A DNA stretch of 48,807 nucleotides from a bacterium (GCA_024711295.1 JANJTB010000026.1:1-48807), one strand, 5' to 3'. Shown: positions 1 to 10,170, counted from the first letter of the stretch. Numbers and translations: made by a program. Notes: a model not told the origin generated them from the sequence alone.

Positions 1-134
1 CCACTGGTTCCTTTATCCAGATTAATGTTATATACTGCCGTTGTGCTTATCGTACCCTCGAATAAACCTAAATCTGATTTAAGTATTGATGCACTTAATA
101 ATACTATTGCTACTATTGTAATTATTTTTTTCAT
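1..134 (-). CDS. Secreted protein, N-terminal fragment (cut by window edge)
   Basis: Only the first 44 codons are inside the window. The ATG at 134 opens a typical export signal (MKKIITIVAIVLLSASILKS), followed by a short polar stretch, LGLFEGTISTTAVYNINLDK. The gene starts 18 bp after the stop of the next minus-strand gene, so it is probably the last visible member of the operon that begins at 4117. The function cannot be told from this fragment. I see the signal peptide and the frame; export to periplasm or surface is inferred from it. Confidence 0.6.
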   Translation of the reverse strand, partial: MKKIITIVAIVLLSASILKSDLGLFEGTISTTAVYNINLDKGTS

Positions 135-152
135 TTTTCAGCTTTTAATAGT

Positions 153-995
153 TTAAAAATTATTCATTCCGGTAATTGTAATTTCGTAATAATCAAGATT
201 ATCAACAACGGATACTCTTTCTGTTGGGATAGCAACATACCTGCTGCCGTTATAATAACGCATCAGGAAATTCGCAGGAATCACAGCCGGTGCAATCACA
301 CTTTTATCCAATCTAAGTACGACGGTTGCATTTAGATTTGTTGGTCCATACAAGTCCCAAAATGCCATAGGACTTTTCAATGCTCCATCAACTGATTTAC
401 CTGCATTTAATTTCACAGATAGATTACCTGCACCTGCTTCGAGAGGTGTAATTTTTACTTGAAAATTATTTGTTCCGTCAGTAACCGGAAAAGTTCGCTG
501 TGTATTTTGAGCAACAGGCATAGATAATCTGCCACCAGAAACAGCTGTGATAAGACCGCCCGTTAAATTACCATTAAGAGTAAAATCACCTGAGCCAATA
601 ATGTATTCACGATTACCAACATCAACATTACCTGTATAAGAATAGTTGCTGATATTAACTTCTGCGTCAGGCGTGCTATACAATAAAGCATCATCTAAAT
701 TATTAAAATGGTCGAATCCCCATATTTGACTTGATTGGTCGTATGTGCTGCTTACATAAACTTTTTCTGCTAACTGAAATTGAGCATTAAGAAAGCCCTC
801 TTTGTTAGTATAAGTACTGTTTGAAACAACAGAAGAAAAAGGTTGCCCCAAAGTTCCGAAATTCTTATACTGCGTATTCTCGGATGTACCGGTACCCGAA
901 CTGAAAACCGACACCGGTTGAGTCTGAGAAAATATAATACCACTACTCATAATCAGCACTGATACTATAACAATCGTAAAATTTGATTTTTTCAT
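153..995 (-). CDS. Hypothetical secreted protein
   Basis: A 280-residue protein with a clear signal peptide (MKKSNFTIVIVSVLIMSSG). The body is rich in Gly, Ser, Thr and Asn and has beta-strand-like spacing, as in many exported Bacteroidota proteins. No catalytic motif is recognised. No T9SS tail is visible at the C-terminus, which ends ITGMNNF. I chose the ATG at 995 over the in-frame ATG at 1007 because it gives the normal Met-Lys-Lys signal start; neither has a strong Shine-Dalgarno site. It lies 20 bp downstream of the subtilase gene and 18 bp upstream of another signal-peptide gene, so it is probably co-transcribed with them. The function is unknown. Confidence 0.65.
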   Translation of the reverse strand: MKKSNFTIVIVSVLIMSSGIIFSQTQPVSVFSSGTGTSENTQYKNFGTLGQPFSSVVSNSTYTNKEGFLNAQFQLAEKVYVSSTYDQSSQIWGFDHFNNLDDALLYSTPDAEVNISNYSYTGNVDVGNREYIIGSGDFTLNGNLTGGLITAVSGGRLSMPVAQNTQRTFPVTDGTNNFQVKITPLEAGAGNLSVKLNAGKSVDGALKSPMAFWDLYGPTNLNATVVLRLDKSVIAPAVIPANFLMRYYNGSRYVAIPTERVSVVDNLDYYEITITGMNNF

Positions 996-1027
996 AAATA
1001 CTCGCATTAAATTGTTTTACACTTTAA

Positions 1028-2695
1028 TTAGTTAGGACTGTTGATTGCCTGATAACGCAATTCCCAACCATCTCCTGTTTTAAAATCATTGGATAAAAAC
1101 CATACCAAAACCTGATTTGTATTTGATATAATTGTTGGTGGTTTGCTACTGCCCGAAAACATAGCAAGCAAATTTTCTTTTAGCGTATTGTCACCATCAT
1201 AAATATAAATAAAATCAATATTTGGCTCAGTATCCATCTTAGTAAAATCAAGTTTGATTTGCTTATTTTCAGGAACTGTAATTATCCATTTACAAGCAGT
1301 TCTGTTCGCATAATCGAAATCTCCACTGCCATCACTTATAGTTCCGGATTCGTTGTTAATCAACACTTCGCCCGAACAGTAGAATGATGATGAATCTAAA
1401 GTTTCGACATAATAGGATAATACAAATGAATTACCTTCAGACTTTATTGGTTCCGATTGCACAAATACTCTTGAATCTGCAGCAAATACTCCATACTTAA
1501 AATCTTTACCTTTTCCGTCAAAATATACTGAATCATCTGAAAACACTTTGAATTTGACGTTTGGACTGATTTTGTAGGGAATAATATGCAATCCTTTAAA
1601 ATTACCGACAGGATTGATCTCTTTAGTTATTATTTTTTTATTTTTGCCAAAGAACAATTTACCTTTACATAATTCTGGATTATGGTTCTGATATTTTAGA
1701 CTAGGGTTAAGCAAATATTCTACTGCTTTGCTCATATCAGGAAATCCAGCACCGAGCTTGCCTGAGTAAGTGCTGTTGAATTGATCAAGCGGCTTAGCTG
1801 TCATCATCAGGGCATCTTTGATGCTTTCTGAATCAGAACTGTAGCTCAATGACTTAAGAACTCCAAAACAACCTGAGATAATCGCAGTAGCATTTGACGT
1901 ACCTTTTTCGAAGAAGTATGCATTATCAGCATCAGGATGTGCTCCAAACACAGAATCAGCAATAGCAACAATGTCAATCTTCATTCCGTAGCTACTCTTC
2001 GAAAACTTGTGATAATTGTAGTCAACACCCGATACAGCAATAACTCCGGGAATATTGGCAGGTGGATACAATGTTTCAGAAAAAAGATTTCCTGCTGACC
2101 CTACAAATATAATATTTGAGTTTATCGCCTGGTTGATTCTTCTTAAATCATCATCATCAGGGTTGCCTCCGCTCCATGCACAGCAAATTACATCAGCACC
2201 GCAACTAATTGCATATTTAACAGCATTATAAGCACCATCAAGCAGTTTAGACTTAGAATTATCAGCTATTGATTTTATAGGTATAATACTTAAATATTTA
2301 TGAGCATCATCGCCATAGAATCTTTCAAAAATATTTATAATAATGCCTGCCATGAATGTTCCGTGATAATATATACTTTCCTTCTGAAAAGGAATAGCAG
2401 GAATATTGTCATTATCTGAAGCATCCCAACCGTTAATATCATCAATATAACCGTTATTGTCATCATCACGATAGTTGACTACTTCATCAGGGTTAGAATA
2501 AATATATTTTTTCAATTTATTATGGCTGAGTCTGAATCCATCATCAATAACTGCAATCTTCACCTTTTTTGCGTTGTTATGCTTAACAGGTTTTATGTTA
2601 AGCATCTCATAAGCAAAATGCTGAGCTCCGGTATCATCTGAAAGGATGATACTGGTAGTTAAAAGAAAGGTAATTATTAGCTGAACAAATTTCAT
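1028..2695 (-). CDS. Secreted subtilisin-like serine protease (S8) with C-terminal CUB domain
   Basis: A 555-residue exported protease. After a signal peptide (about residues 1-19) comes a peptidase S8 domain with the full catalytic triad: Asp51 in AVIDDGF, His111 in YYHGTFMAGI and Ser267 in KGTSNATAIISG. The oxyanion Asn203 is in GSAGN. An Asp-rich stretch, DDDNNGYIDD (about 77-86), is likely to bind calcium. The C-terminal ~110 residues look like a CUB domain (CSGEVL, then DFIYIYDGDN, a Gly-Ser turn and a hydrophobic final strand), which usually mediates binding to proteins or glycans. No T9SS sorting domain is seen. The gene starts 3 bp after the stop of the tail-collar gene, so the two are surely one transcript. 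The protease call is secure; the substrate is unknown. Confidence 0.9.
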   Translation of the reverse strand: MKFVQLIITFLLTTSIILSDDTGAQHFAYEMLNIKPVKHNNAKKVKIAVIDDGFRLSHNKLKKYIYSNPDEVVNYRDDDNNGYIDDINGWDASDNDNIPAIPFQKESIYYHGTFMAGIIINIFERFYGDDAHKYLSIIPIKSIADNSKSKLLDGAYNAVKYAISCGADVICCAWSGGNPDDDDLRRINQAINSNIIFVGSAGNLFSETLYPPANIPGVIAVSGVDYNYHKFSKSSYGMKIDIVAIADSVFGAHPDADNAYFFEKGTSNATAIISGCFGVLKSLSYSSDSESIKDALMMTAKPLDQFNSTYSGKLGAGFPDMSKAVEYLLNPSLKYQNHNPELCKGKLFFGKNKKIITKEINPVGNFKGLHIIPYKISPNVKFKVFSDDSVYFDGKGKDFKYGVFAADSRVFVQSEPIKSEGNSFVLSYYVETLDSSSFYCSGEVLINNESGTISDGSGDFDYANRTACKWIITVPENKQIKLDFTKMDTEPNIDFIYIYDGDNTLKENLLAMFSGSSKPPTIISNTNQVLVWFLSNDFKTGDGWELRYQAINSPN

Positions 2696-2698
2696 TCT

Positions 2699-4117
2699 TT
2701 ATTGATAAGTTATTGTATGTGAATGAGATGGTAAGTTACCTACAGAAATGGTAAATGTTTCTGTTCCACTCATCTCGCCCAAAGTTCGGGTAGAAAGACC
2801 TGAACCTTGCCCTGCGCCGATAGGAGTTCTTCCTCTCAAATCAGGAAGTCCGAATGTAGTTGTACCATTACCGCCAAAGTTTGTACCCAGTAGTGAAAAC
2901 AATGCTGAATTTTGAGCAATTGATAATAGCTGACCATGGCAAAAAGCCCAATCAGCTGGAGCAAAAGTATAAGGGTATATCATTATTTCTCCTAAATATG
3001 GATAGTCTGCACTTTGCGAAGGGAAAATGCCTACAAGTGCAATACAATAATTCAATACAAGGTATGGCTGCATATTGCTGATTGATGTACCGCTTCCGGT
3101 ATTATTTATTACTAATGCTTTAGCAACCCAGTTTGTGCCATCAAATGAAAGTAGGTCATTAGTTTCAGACCCTGCAGGAACCGGAATACCACCACTTGGA
3201 GTAGCCCAATGCAAAGAAGCACTGTCAATTCCATTTGTTGATGAAATTGTAAGGGATTGACCAACACTACCAACAACAGCAGGTAGTAAATAATTCCCGT
3301 TATTACTAACAGAAGGAGCCCTAAAACCAAGATACTGCGAACCTGTACCACTCGGCTCTTGAAGTCTAATATCTCTAGCATTATTGTCACTGTTTGTCAT
3401 AGCAATTCTAGAATTTGCTGTAATCAGGAATGTGCCAGCAAAAGTTTGGTTTGCAGTCCAAGTATTTGCATTTGCTAAATTTATACCTAATGGACTACCT
3501 CCACTGCCATCGCCTATTAATGTAGAATTTCTGGAAACTGTACCACCTGAAGCAGATGACCAGCTTGTAGTACCATCACCACCTGAAGTTAATACTTCAC
3601 CTGACTGACCTCGACCTGAAGGGAAACTAAAAGAGTTCGAACCGGTATTTAGTGTCATGCTTGTAAAAGCTGCAGAGCCGGGAGTCGTGCTTCCAATATT
3701 CCCTGGGCTTGCCCATGCTGATGCTGAAAGTCCATTTGATAAAAGGGAAACAGGCACTGCAGAGATTGGAACTCTTGGAAGTGTAGTGGCATTAATTGTT
3801 ACTTCCAGGTATGGATTTGTTCCTGAGAATGCACTTGAAACAAATATCTCATCGTTGCCGGAACCTGTTCCGAGTATCACAGAGTATATACCTGCTTCTA
3901 CATTAACGGTTTTGGAAGCTGATGGATTGGATGCAGGCCACAGTTTCGTACTACCGGAGGGCCCGTCATATATCGCAAAACTCATTGCTACATTATTCAA
4001 ATTTACAGGCAATCCATTGTTATCCAATAGCTTACCTTGATAAGTGATAGTGCTTTGAGCATATAATGAGCTGCTGAAAAGAACTACAGCAATAATCAAG
4101 AAAATGAAAAATTTCAT
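2699..4117 (-). CDS. Exported protein with phage tail-collar (MdpB-like) domain
   Basis: A 472-residue protein. A signal peptide (MKFFIFLIIAVVLFSSSLYA) is followed by ITYQGKLLDNNGLPV, a start common in Bacteroidota surface proteins, then a long Gly/Ser/Thr-rich stalk. The C-terminal ~110 residues match the tail-collar family: GEIMIYPYTFAPADWAFCHG, then NSALFSLLGTNFGG, TTFGLPDLRGRTPIGAG and a final LPSHSHT. This domain occurs in phage tail fibres and in microcystin-dependent-like bacterial proteins. I chose the ATG at 4117 because AGGGA precedes it by a few bases; the longer frame would need a TTG at 4132. It is the first gene of a minus-strand operon with a subtilase-CUB protein. There are no other phage genes nearby, so this is a surface protein rather than part of a prophage. 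Ligand unknown. Confidence 0.8.
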   Translation of the reverse strand: MKFFIFLIIAVVLFSSSLYAQSTITYQGKLLDNNGLPVNLNNVAMSFAIYDGPSGSTKLWPASNPSASKTVNVEAGIYSVILGTGSGNDEIFVSSAFSGTNPYLEVTINATTLPRVPISAVPVSLLSNGLSASAWASPGNIGSTTPGSAAFTSMTLNTGSNSFSFPSGRGQSGEVLTSGGDGTTSWSSASGGTVSRNSTLIGDGSGGSPLGINLANANTWTANQTFAGTFLITANSRIAMTNSDNNARDIRLQEPSGTGSQYLGFRAPSVSNNGNYLLPAVVGSVGQSLTISSTNGIDSASLHWATPSGGIPVPAGSETNDLLSFDGTNWVAKALVINNTGSGTSISNMQPYLVLNYCIALVGIFPSQSADYPYLGEIMIYPYTFAPADWAFCHGQLLSIAQNSALFSLLGTNFGGNGTTTFGLPDLRGRTPIGAGQGSGLSTRTLGEMSGTETFTISVGNLPSHSHTITYQ

Positions 4118-4416
4118 AAAATCCCTATACAATTAGTGAACGTACAAATATGTCTCTTACAAATATAGCTAAATAATGATTTGATTATCCTAATTTTTTA
4201 TATTTTAATTTCTAATTTTTTTGTTATTTAATCAAAATTTAATTTTATGTTAATATATAAAAAGATCATAACCAGCAAATTGCTGAACACCGGTGTTGAA
4301 CTAAGGTGTTAAACATACAAAACCCATGTTAAAATAATGTAGAGCACAATTGTTTATAATAACATGAAAATAAATATTATATTTGAGAATAATTTGTAAA
4401 CAAAATAAATTAAATC
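4118..4416. other. Intergenic region between divergent genes
   Basis: 299 bp of very AT-rich DNA between the divergent starts of the tail-collar operon and the potassium channel gene. It should hold both promoters. I see no clear TTTG/TAnnTTTG pair, no RNA gene and no open frame with a ribosome site. Confidence 0.5.
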
Positions 4417-6105
4417 ATGAAATTTATAAGTTCACAATTGAATTATTTTTTTCAAAGTCCAAATTCGCAGAAAAATATTATTAAGTTATTTAAATTTATT
4501 GCGATACTTGGGCTAATGATAGTTACTTACAGTGTATTGTTTCACTATATTATGTATTCCGAAGGTCAAGAACATAGCTGGATTACAGGATTTTACTGGA
4601 CACTCACTGTAATGACAACATTAGGATTTGGTGATATTACTTTCGGTTCTGATATTGGCCGCGCTTTTTCAATTTTGGTTTTGTTGTCAGGAGTAATATT
4701 CTTACTAGTGATTTTGCCCTTTACATTCATTCAATTCTTCTATGCTCCGTGGCTTGAAGCATTGAGTAAAACCAAAGTACCAAAAAAGCTTGATACATCA
4801 ATAAAAGAACATGTGATAATTACAACGTTAGACTCGATTACATATTCATTAATCAAAAAATTGGATTTTTACGGAAGGGATTATGTAATAATTGTGGAGG
4901 AGCTACAAAAAGCAATTGAACTAATAGATATGGACTATAAGGCAATTGTCGGTTATTTGGACGACCCCGAAACATATATTAATGCAGGTGTAGAAAGAGC
5001 ATCATTAGTTGTCGCAATCGGAAGTGATGAGTTTAACACCAATGTAGCTTTTACCGTTAGAGAGTTATCTAACGACGTATCTATTGTTACAAACGCAACA
5101 TCAATTGATTCTCATGATATTCTTGAACTAGCTGGTAGCTCAAATGTTGTTAATTTAAAGGAGATGCTTGGTCATTCATTAGCCAGGAGGACTGTCGGTG
5201 GTGATGCAAGAGCTAACATCATTGGCCAATTTAAGGACTTGCTTATCGCGGAGGCTCCGGCTATTGGTACCCCACTAGTAGGAAAGACTCTTGCTGATTC
5301 TAAGCTTAGAGATAAAATTGGAGTAAATGTAATCGGTATTTGGGAGAGAGGCAAGTTTGAATTACCAAATCCTGAAACTTTGATTAATCCAAGTACAACA
5401 TTGGTATTTGCCGGAACTCAGGCTCAAATTCTCAGGTACGACGAAATATTTTGTATATATCATACCAGCTCCAATCCTGTTATAATAATCGGAGCAGGTG
5501 AAGTAGGTTTAGCAGCATCTAATGCACTTAGTGAGAGAGAAATCAATAATATTATTATTGAACGGAATAGTCTTGACACTATAACAAGTATAAATCATAT
5601 CATTGGCAATGCCGCTGACATTTCTACACTAAAAAAAGCAGGCATTGATAATACACCATCAATACTGATTACTACAAATGATGATGCAATGAATATTTAT
5701 CTCACAATTTACTGTCGTAGATTAAGACCAGATGTACAGATAATCAGCAGGTCGAATGAAGAAAGAAACGTTTCAACCCTACATCGTGCTGGAGCAGATA
5801 TTGTAATGAGTTATGCTTCGCTTGGGGGAAGTATCTTATTTAATTTATTGAAGAAGAGGCATGTACTCATGGTTGCTGAAGGATTAGATATTTTCCAAAT
5901 TCCTGTTCCTGAATCACTAATGAATAAGACACTTATTGAAGCAAATATAAGAAACAGAACAAAATGCTCTGTAATAGCTATATCGAAGGATGATGAACTG
6001 TTGCTTAATCCTCAGCCCGACACAATTATGGAAGTTCATAACGAAATAATTCTCATCGGGACCGCAGAATCAGAGAAAGTGTTTAAAAGTGAATTTCTAA
6101 GTTAA
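4417..6105 (+). CDS. Two-TM potassium channel with two RCK (TrkA) modules
   Basis: A 562-residue inner-membrane ion channel. TM1 (about 23-44) and TM2 (about 84-106) flank a pore loop with selectivity filter TLGFGD at 68-73, a variant of TVGYGD. The cytoplasmic part has two RCK_N/RCK_C pairs. The first Rossmann unit (from about 132) has lost its glycine motif (HVIITTLDSI). The second has a normal dinucleotide motif, GAGEVG, at 359-364 and is the likely nucleotide-binding half. RCK_C-like segments lie at about 270-335 and 490-560. Each chain thus carries both halves of a gating-ring dimer, as in BK-type and some bacterial channels. The gene is isolated, with a bidirectional terminator 16 bp downstream. 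Confidence 0.9.
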   Translation: MKFISSQLNYFFQSPNSQKNIIKLFKFIAILGLMIVTYSVLFHYIMYSEGQEHSWITGFYWTLTVMTTLGFGDITFGSDIGRAFSILVLLSGVIFLLVILPFTFIQFFYAPWLEALSKTKVPKKLDTSIKEHVIITTLDSITYSLIKKLDFYGRDYVIIVEELQKAIELIDMDYKAIVGYLDDPETYINAGVERASLVVAIGSDEFNTNVAFTVRELSNDVSIVTNATSIDSHDILELAGSSNVVNLKEMLGHSLARRTVGGDARANIIGQFKDLLIAEAPAIGTPLVGKTLADSKLRDKIGVNVIGIWERGKFELPNPETLINPSTTLVFAGTQAQILRYDEIFCIYHTSSNPVIIIGAGEVGLAASNALSEREINNIIIERNSLDTITSINHIIGNAADISTLKKAGIDNTPSILITTNDDAMNIYLTIYCRRLRPDVQIISRSNEERNVSTLHRAGADIVMSYASLGGSILFNLLKKRHVLMVAEGLDIFQIPVPESLMNKTLIEANIRNRTKCSVIAISKDDELLLNPQPDTIMEVHNEIILIGTAESEKVFKSEFLS

Positions 6106-6121
6106 ATTTATGACTATAAAA

Positions 6122-6152
6122 AAAGCTCATCCTGATTTGTAGAATGAGCTTT
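6122..6152. terminator. Bidirectional terminator between convergent genes
   Basis: A 9-bp perfect stem, AAAGCTCAT / ATGAGCTTT, with a 13-nt loop. On the minus strand it is followed by a run of T (the As at about 6118-6124), so it ends the arylsulfotransferase-like operon. It also sits 16 bp past the potassium channel stop on the plus strand. Confidence 0.75.
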
Positions 6153-6167
6153 GTTGAAAGATTGATG

Positions 6168-9100
6168 TTATTTTTTTATAAACTTGATATATTTTCCGCC
6201 ATAGCTAACAAAATAGACTCCGCTTGATAGTTTAGAAATATCAATAATTCTGCTTTCGGTCAAGTTATGACTAATTGCTTGATTTCCATTTGAATCATAT
6301 ATAATAACAAGCAAACCAATATCATCAGAATGGTTTTCAAATTTGATATAACTTTCAGCCGGATTTGGATAAATTGAGAAACCATTTTTAATATCATCAC
6401 TTACACTCACAGCTTCTTTGTAAATAGTGAATTTAACAGGTTTGCTCCATTTACTTGTGTTTGTATCATTATGAGATAATACTCTGGCAAAGTAAGTTTT
6501 TCCTTCTTCGAGCTCGTATTTCAAGAATAATTGTTCAAGGTTGCTTACACCTTTCAGGTTCTCATCAAAATTCAATGATTCACAAATTTGCAAATCATAC
6601 TTATAATAATCATTTGTAATGCTCCATTCAAATTCGACCAACTTATCCAAATCTTTAGAGTTGTCGCTCGGTTTGGTAATTAAAGGCGTTTCTAGTTCTG
6701 TAGTAACTTTAATAACATTCGACCATAAACTCGAAGCCTGTTTGCTATGAGCAGATATTCTAATATAATAAATTTTATCGTAGCTCAATGAGTTGTAATC
6801 AAGAGAATTGCCTTTAACATTCAAATATCTTACAACATTATTGCTAAAATCATTTGATAAAGAAATAATCACATCATATTCGTCTGCATCTTTTATTATA
6901 TCCCATGTTATTTTACCGGAAATTGGAATTCCAATTGAATTATCAGCAGGACTCGATATTTGAGGACTCTCAAGAACTTCGTCACTTGATGAACGAAATG
7001 ACCAAATGTCAGACCATTGGCTCGTTTCACCATGCCTTGTGTATCTAACTCTCCAATAGTATCGTGTATTTTTAAGCAAGTTGGTATAATGGTAGTAGGT
7101 ATGCTCATATACTGTCCTGTCTTCAATTAATTCTGTAAATGCTTCATTGTATGATAATTGAACATTATAAAACTGAGCATCACTAACAGAATTCCATTCC
7201 AATCTACCATTAATCAGAACCTGTAATTGGTCATTTGAAGGTGAAACAAGCTTAACCTTGTGATCAGGCGGCATTACATGCAAGGGCCAGACTTCTGACC
7301 AAACAGTACTATCATATTTACTGTAAGCTTTTACTCTCCAATAATAAGTTTTGTTTGCTTGTAAATTTTCAACTTCCTGTTCTGTGAAAATCAGACCTGA
7401 AACATTTCTTATAAATGATGTAAACTCTTTGTTCTCTGATAATTGGAAACGATAGTTAATTGCATATTCTCTTTTACTCCATACAAAATGAACTTTAGAG
7501 CCATTGTCAGAATTCTTGGCTGGTGTTAGTAATCTGGGTGCAGCCATCAACGAGCCTGCGGGTCCTGTCTGCATCATTCGGGAGCTCGACCATTTACTTT
7601 CCTTTTCACCGATAATACTCTTTACCCTCCAAAAATATGTTGTATTCGGGCGAAGTTCTTCGGTACGACATTCTTTATTATCAATTCGGGTACTGTCAAA
7701 TGCGATATAATTAAAATTGGCATCCTCTGCAACTTGTACCCTAAATAAACCTGTTCCAAGTAAATTCCAAGTAAGAAGCGAATTAACTGCCACATTCTTT
7801 GCCTGATTATTTGGAGATACCAATACTGGTGGTTCGAGTGCTGTATAAAAAACAAAAGTTTCTGACCAATCCGATTCTTCTACCTTGTTGTAAGCTAATG
7901 CTCTGCAATAATACTCAGAGTTCAGATTAAGATTTTCAACAACTAGTTCATTACTCTGTAATTGAGTAAATTCAATTACTCCTTGCGTAAAATCACCATC
8001 GGTAGATATTTGCAATTTGTAATGTTCGGCGCCTGATACATAAGACCAAGTAAACTTGTGGATATCGTCAATATTAATTTGATTATTCAAAGGAGATTCA
8101 ATAACAGGTGTAGCAATGTTTGTTCTGAATGATATAATATCACTCCATGAACTTGAATCGCTATTCCTGAAAGCTCTTACTCTTAGATAATACGATACAT
8201 TATTAACCAGGTTTGCTAAAGGATATTCAGTTTTCTTATAATTTCTGGCATTATAAACAGGATTTGCAAAATCGTAGGAATAACTTACTTGCAAATGATA
8301 GTCTGTAGCACTTGGCGACTCTGTCCATTTTATTGAGTCTTTAAGTTTTACGGCTATTTCTCTATCCTTAGGGAAAAGTATTGTTGGTGTTTTAATTGCA
8401 GTGTTAAATGAGAAAACGCTTGACCAATCAGAGCTGTCTTTATCATTAATTGCTCTGACTCTCCAAAAATACTTTTTATTATATTCTAATCCTGAATAGT
8501 TGTATGCAGGTGTATTTGCACTATGAGAAGTAATTTCATTATTAGGAAATGTTTGATTCTGTGAAATATGGATTTGATACCAGTTGGCTCCGTTTATTTG
8601 AGACCATTGCATTGTGCCTGAAACTTTAACATAAGTATCATTTGCTGGAGCAATAAGAGTTGGTTTTTTCAAATCCACATAAGCTAAAACAAATTCTCCC
8701 CAGCCCATGAAAGGAGCAGTAATTTCGTTTGTTGATTGATTATATGTAGTAGTTAATCTTGAAAAAGTACCAGATCCTTCTTTATCTCGTTTGTATATAA
8801 CAATTTTTGAAGGTTCTTGTATATTACCTAAATTACTTAATTTAATTTTAATTGTTCCAGACATTTGGAATGGATTATCATAGCTTAAGACCCAACGATG
8901 TGGTAATATCTCAGAAAAAATTGTGTCACTATATTTCCCGGAGTGTGGAGGATAGTTATGATATTGAACGTATGTATTTCCTTTACCTGTTAGGTTACTT
9001 ACAACCAATGTTACACCAGTCTGATTTCCATCAGCATCAAAGCTGTATGTGCCGGTATTTTGAATATTTTGATTTGTAAATTTCAAGTTTGAAAAAGACT

Positions 9101-10163
9101 TACAAGCTCGGTAAACAGGATAATTGCTTGGGAATGTTATTTCAAGAGCAATCGTTTTATCCATTCTGACTTCTGTAATTTTTCCTCTCGACCAGCAAAT
9201 CAGAGTATTACCATTAGGTAATCTATCTACACTACCCATAGCATGACTAAATATGTCGGGTGAAGTTCTGTATTCCCAAACTTTAGATACTGTTTTGGCA
9301 GAAGAGTTAATTGAATACTCAACAACTCTGGAATACTGTGGAGATTTCATATTACCATTATCATAAAGCAGTATATTTCCATTGGGTAAAATTGTAGCAG
9401 TATGTTGATGAGAAAATCCGTAAAATCCTTCTAACGCATCATTCAAAAAAGTAAACTGATTCTTTTTTGATTTCGAGCCACCCATTCTCCAGATGAAATT
9501 ACCGGTTGATTTATCAATCAATGAAAGTTCATCAAGATGCCTTACAGATACTAAAATATTTCCGTTAGCATCTTCGTGCATTGAATTAATATGAGTAAAA
9601 TCAATCATTTTCAGGGTTAAGTCTATATCCGATGTTACATCAAGTATATCATATTTTTGTGCACCGTCCCATGTCCATACTACTTGTCCGTTATTCTTAA
9701 CTTCAACAAGAGCATTATGCATTATCATAGCATCAGTTCTTCCACCTTCGACTATTTGGCTTAAATCTTTTTCAACCCAATAAGTCATCAACATCAGATA
9801 ATTACCATTTTCGAGTTGAATGAAATCGTGAAAATCAAGGTCATAATTGGTTGTATTTTTGACTGAATCAATGAGATTCATATTCTTATCATAAATCAGG
9901 TAAACATTGCCTGCATATTGTGCGAAGTTTCCATTTTTGAGTGGCCTGAAAAAATTTGATGCTCTGCTTGGATTTTCTGTACCAACTAAATTACCGTAAT
10001 TATCCAATTTAGCGAAGCTTGAGCTATGAAGCCAATCAAAATTCAAATATCCGGGATATGGATTATCTAATATTGATACATTGAACATACTCTGTGCACT
10101 TAGAGATGTGATGCAGAGTGCCATAATGATAATGCCTGTTAATGACATATAAATCTTTTTCAT
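6168..10163 (-). CDS. Arylsulfotransferase-like surface protein with eight FN3-type repeats and T9SS tail
   Basis: A 1331-residue exported protein. The signal peptide is at about 1-23. Residues ~30-500 form a propeller-like arylsulfotransferase (ASST family) module, with repeated phrases such as IQLENGNYLMLM, HEDANGNILVSV and the signature QHTATILPNGNILLYDNG. Residues ~500-1245 contain eight FN3-like repeats of about 93 residues, each ending in a phrase like YYWRVRAYS...W(S/A). The last ~75 residues are a T9SS sorting domain (FSIYPNPAESYIKFEN to GVYFVSYGGKYIKFIKK), so the protein is expected on the cell surface. Its paralogue lies 7 bp upstream and the two are one operon. Whether it transfers sulfate is not known; family members outside the characterised enzymes may only bind ligands. 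Confidence 0.85.
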   Translation of the reverse strand: MKKIYMSLTGIIIMALCITSLSAQSMFNVSILDNPYPGYLNFDWLHSSSFAKLDNYGNLVGTENPSRASNFFRPLKNGNFAQYAGNVYLIYDKNMNLIDSVKNTTNYDLDFHDFIQLENGNYLMLMTYWVEKDLSQIVEGGRTDAMIMHNALVEVKNNGQVVWTWDGAQKYDILDVTSDIDLTLKMIDFTHINSMHEDANGNILVSVRHLDELSLIDKSTGNFIWRMGGSKSKKNQFTFLNDALEGFYGFSHQHTATILPNGNILLYDNGNMKSPQYSRVVEYSINSSAKTVSKVWEYRTSPDIFSHAMGSVDRLPNGNTLICWSRGKITEVRMDKTIALEITFPSNYPVYRACKSFSNLKFTNQNIQNTGTYSFDADGNQTGVTLVVSNLTGKGNTYVQYHNYPPHSGKYSDTIFSEILPHRWVLSYDNPFQMSGTIKIKLSNLGNIQEPSKIVIYKRDKEGSGTFSRLTTTYNQSTNEITAPFMGWGEFVLAYVDLKKPTLIAPANDTYVKVSGTMQWSQINGANWYQIHISQNQTFPNNEITSHSANTPAYNYSGLEYNKKYFWRVRAINDKDSSDWSSVFSFNTAIKTPTILFPKDREIAVKLKDSIKWTESPSATDYHLQVSYSYDFANPVYNARNYKKTEYPLANLVNNVSYYLRVRAFRNSDSSSWSDIISFRTNIATPVIESPLNNQINIDDIHKFTWSYVSGAEHYKLQISTDGDFTQGVIEFTQLQSNELVVENLNLNSEYYCRALAYNKVEESDWSETFVFYTALEPPVLVSPNNQAKNVAVNSLLTWNLLGTGLFRVQVAEDANFNYIAFDSTRIDNKECRTEELRPNTTYFWRVKSIIGEKESKWSSSRMMQTGPAGSLMAAPRLLTPAKNSDNGSKVHFVWSKREYAINYRFQLSENKEFTSFIRNVSGLIFTEQEVENLQANKTYYWRVKAYSKYDSTVWSEVWPLHVMPPDHKVKLVSPSNDQLQVLINGRLEWNSVSDAQFYNVQLSYNEAFTELIEDRTVYEHTYYHYTNLLKNTRYYWRVRYTRHGETSQWSDIWSFRSSSDEVLESPQISSPADNSIGIPISGKITWDIIKDADEYDVIISLSNDFSNNVVRYLNVKGNSLDYNSLSYDKIYYIRISAHSKQASSLWSNVIKVTTELETPLITKPSDNSKDLDKLVEFEWSITNDYYKYDLQICESLNFDENLKGVSNLEQLFLKYELEEGKTYFARVLSHNDTNTSKWSKPVKFTIYKEAVSVSDDIKNGFSIYPNPAESYIKFENHSDDIGLLVIIYDSNGNQAISHNLTESRIIDISKLSSGVYFVSYGGKYIKFIKK

Positions 10164-10170
10164 ATATCAC

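Noticed and set aside
2699..4117. Tail-collar domain as a sign of a prophage
   Set aside because: No other phage genes lie nearby, the protein has a signal peptide and it sits in an operon of secreted proteins.
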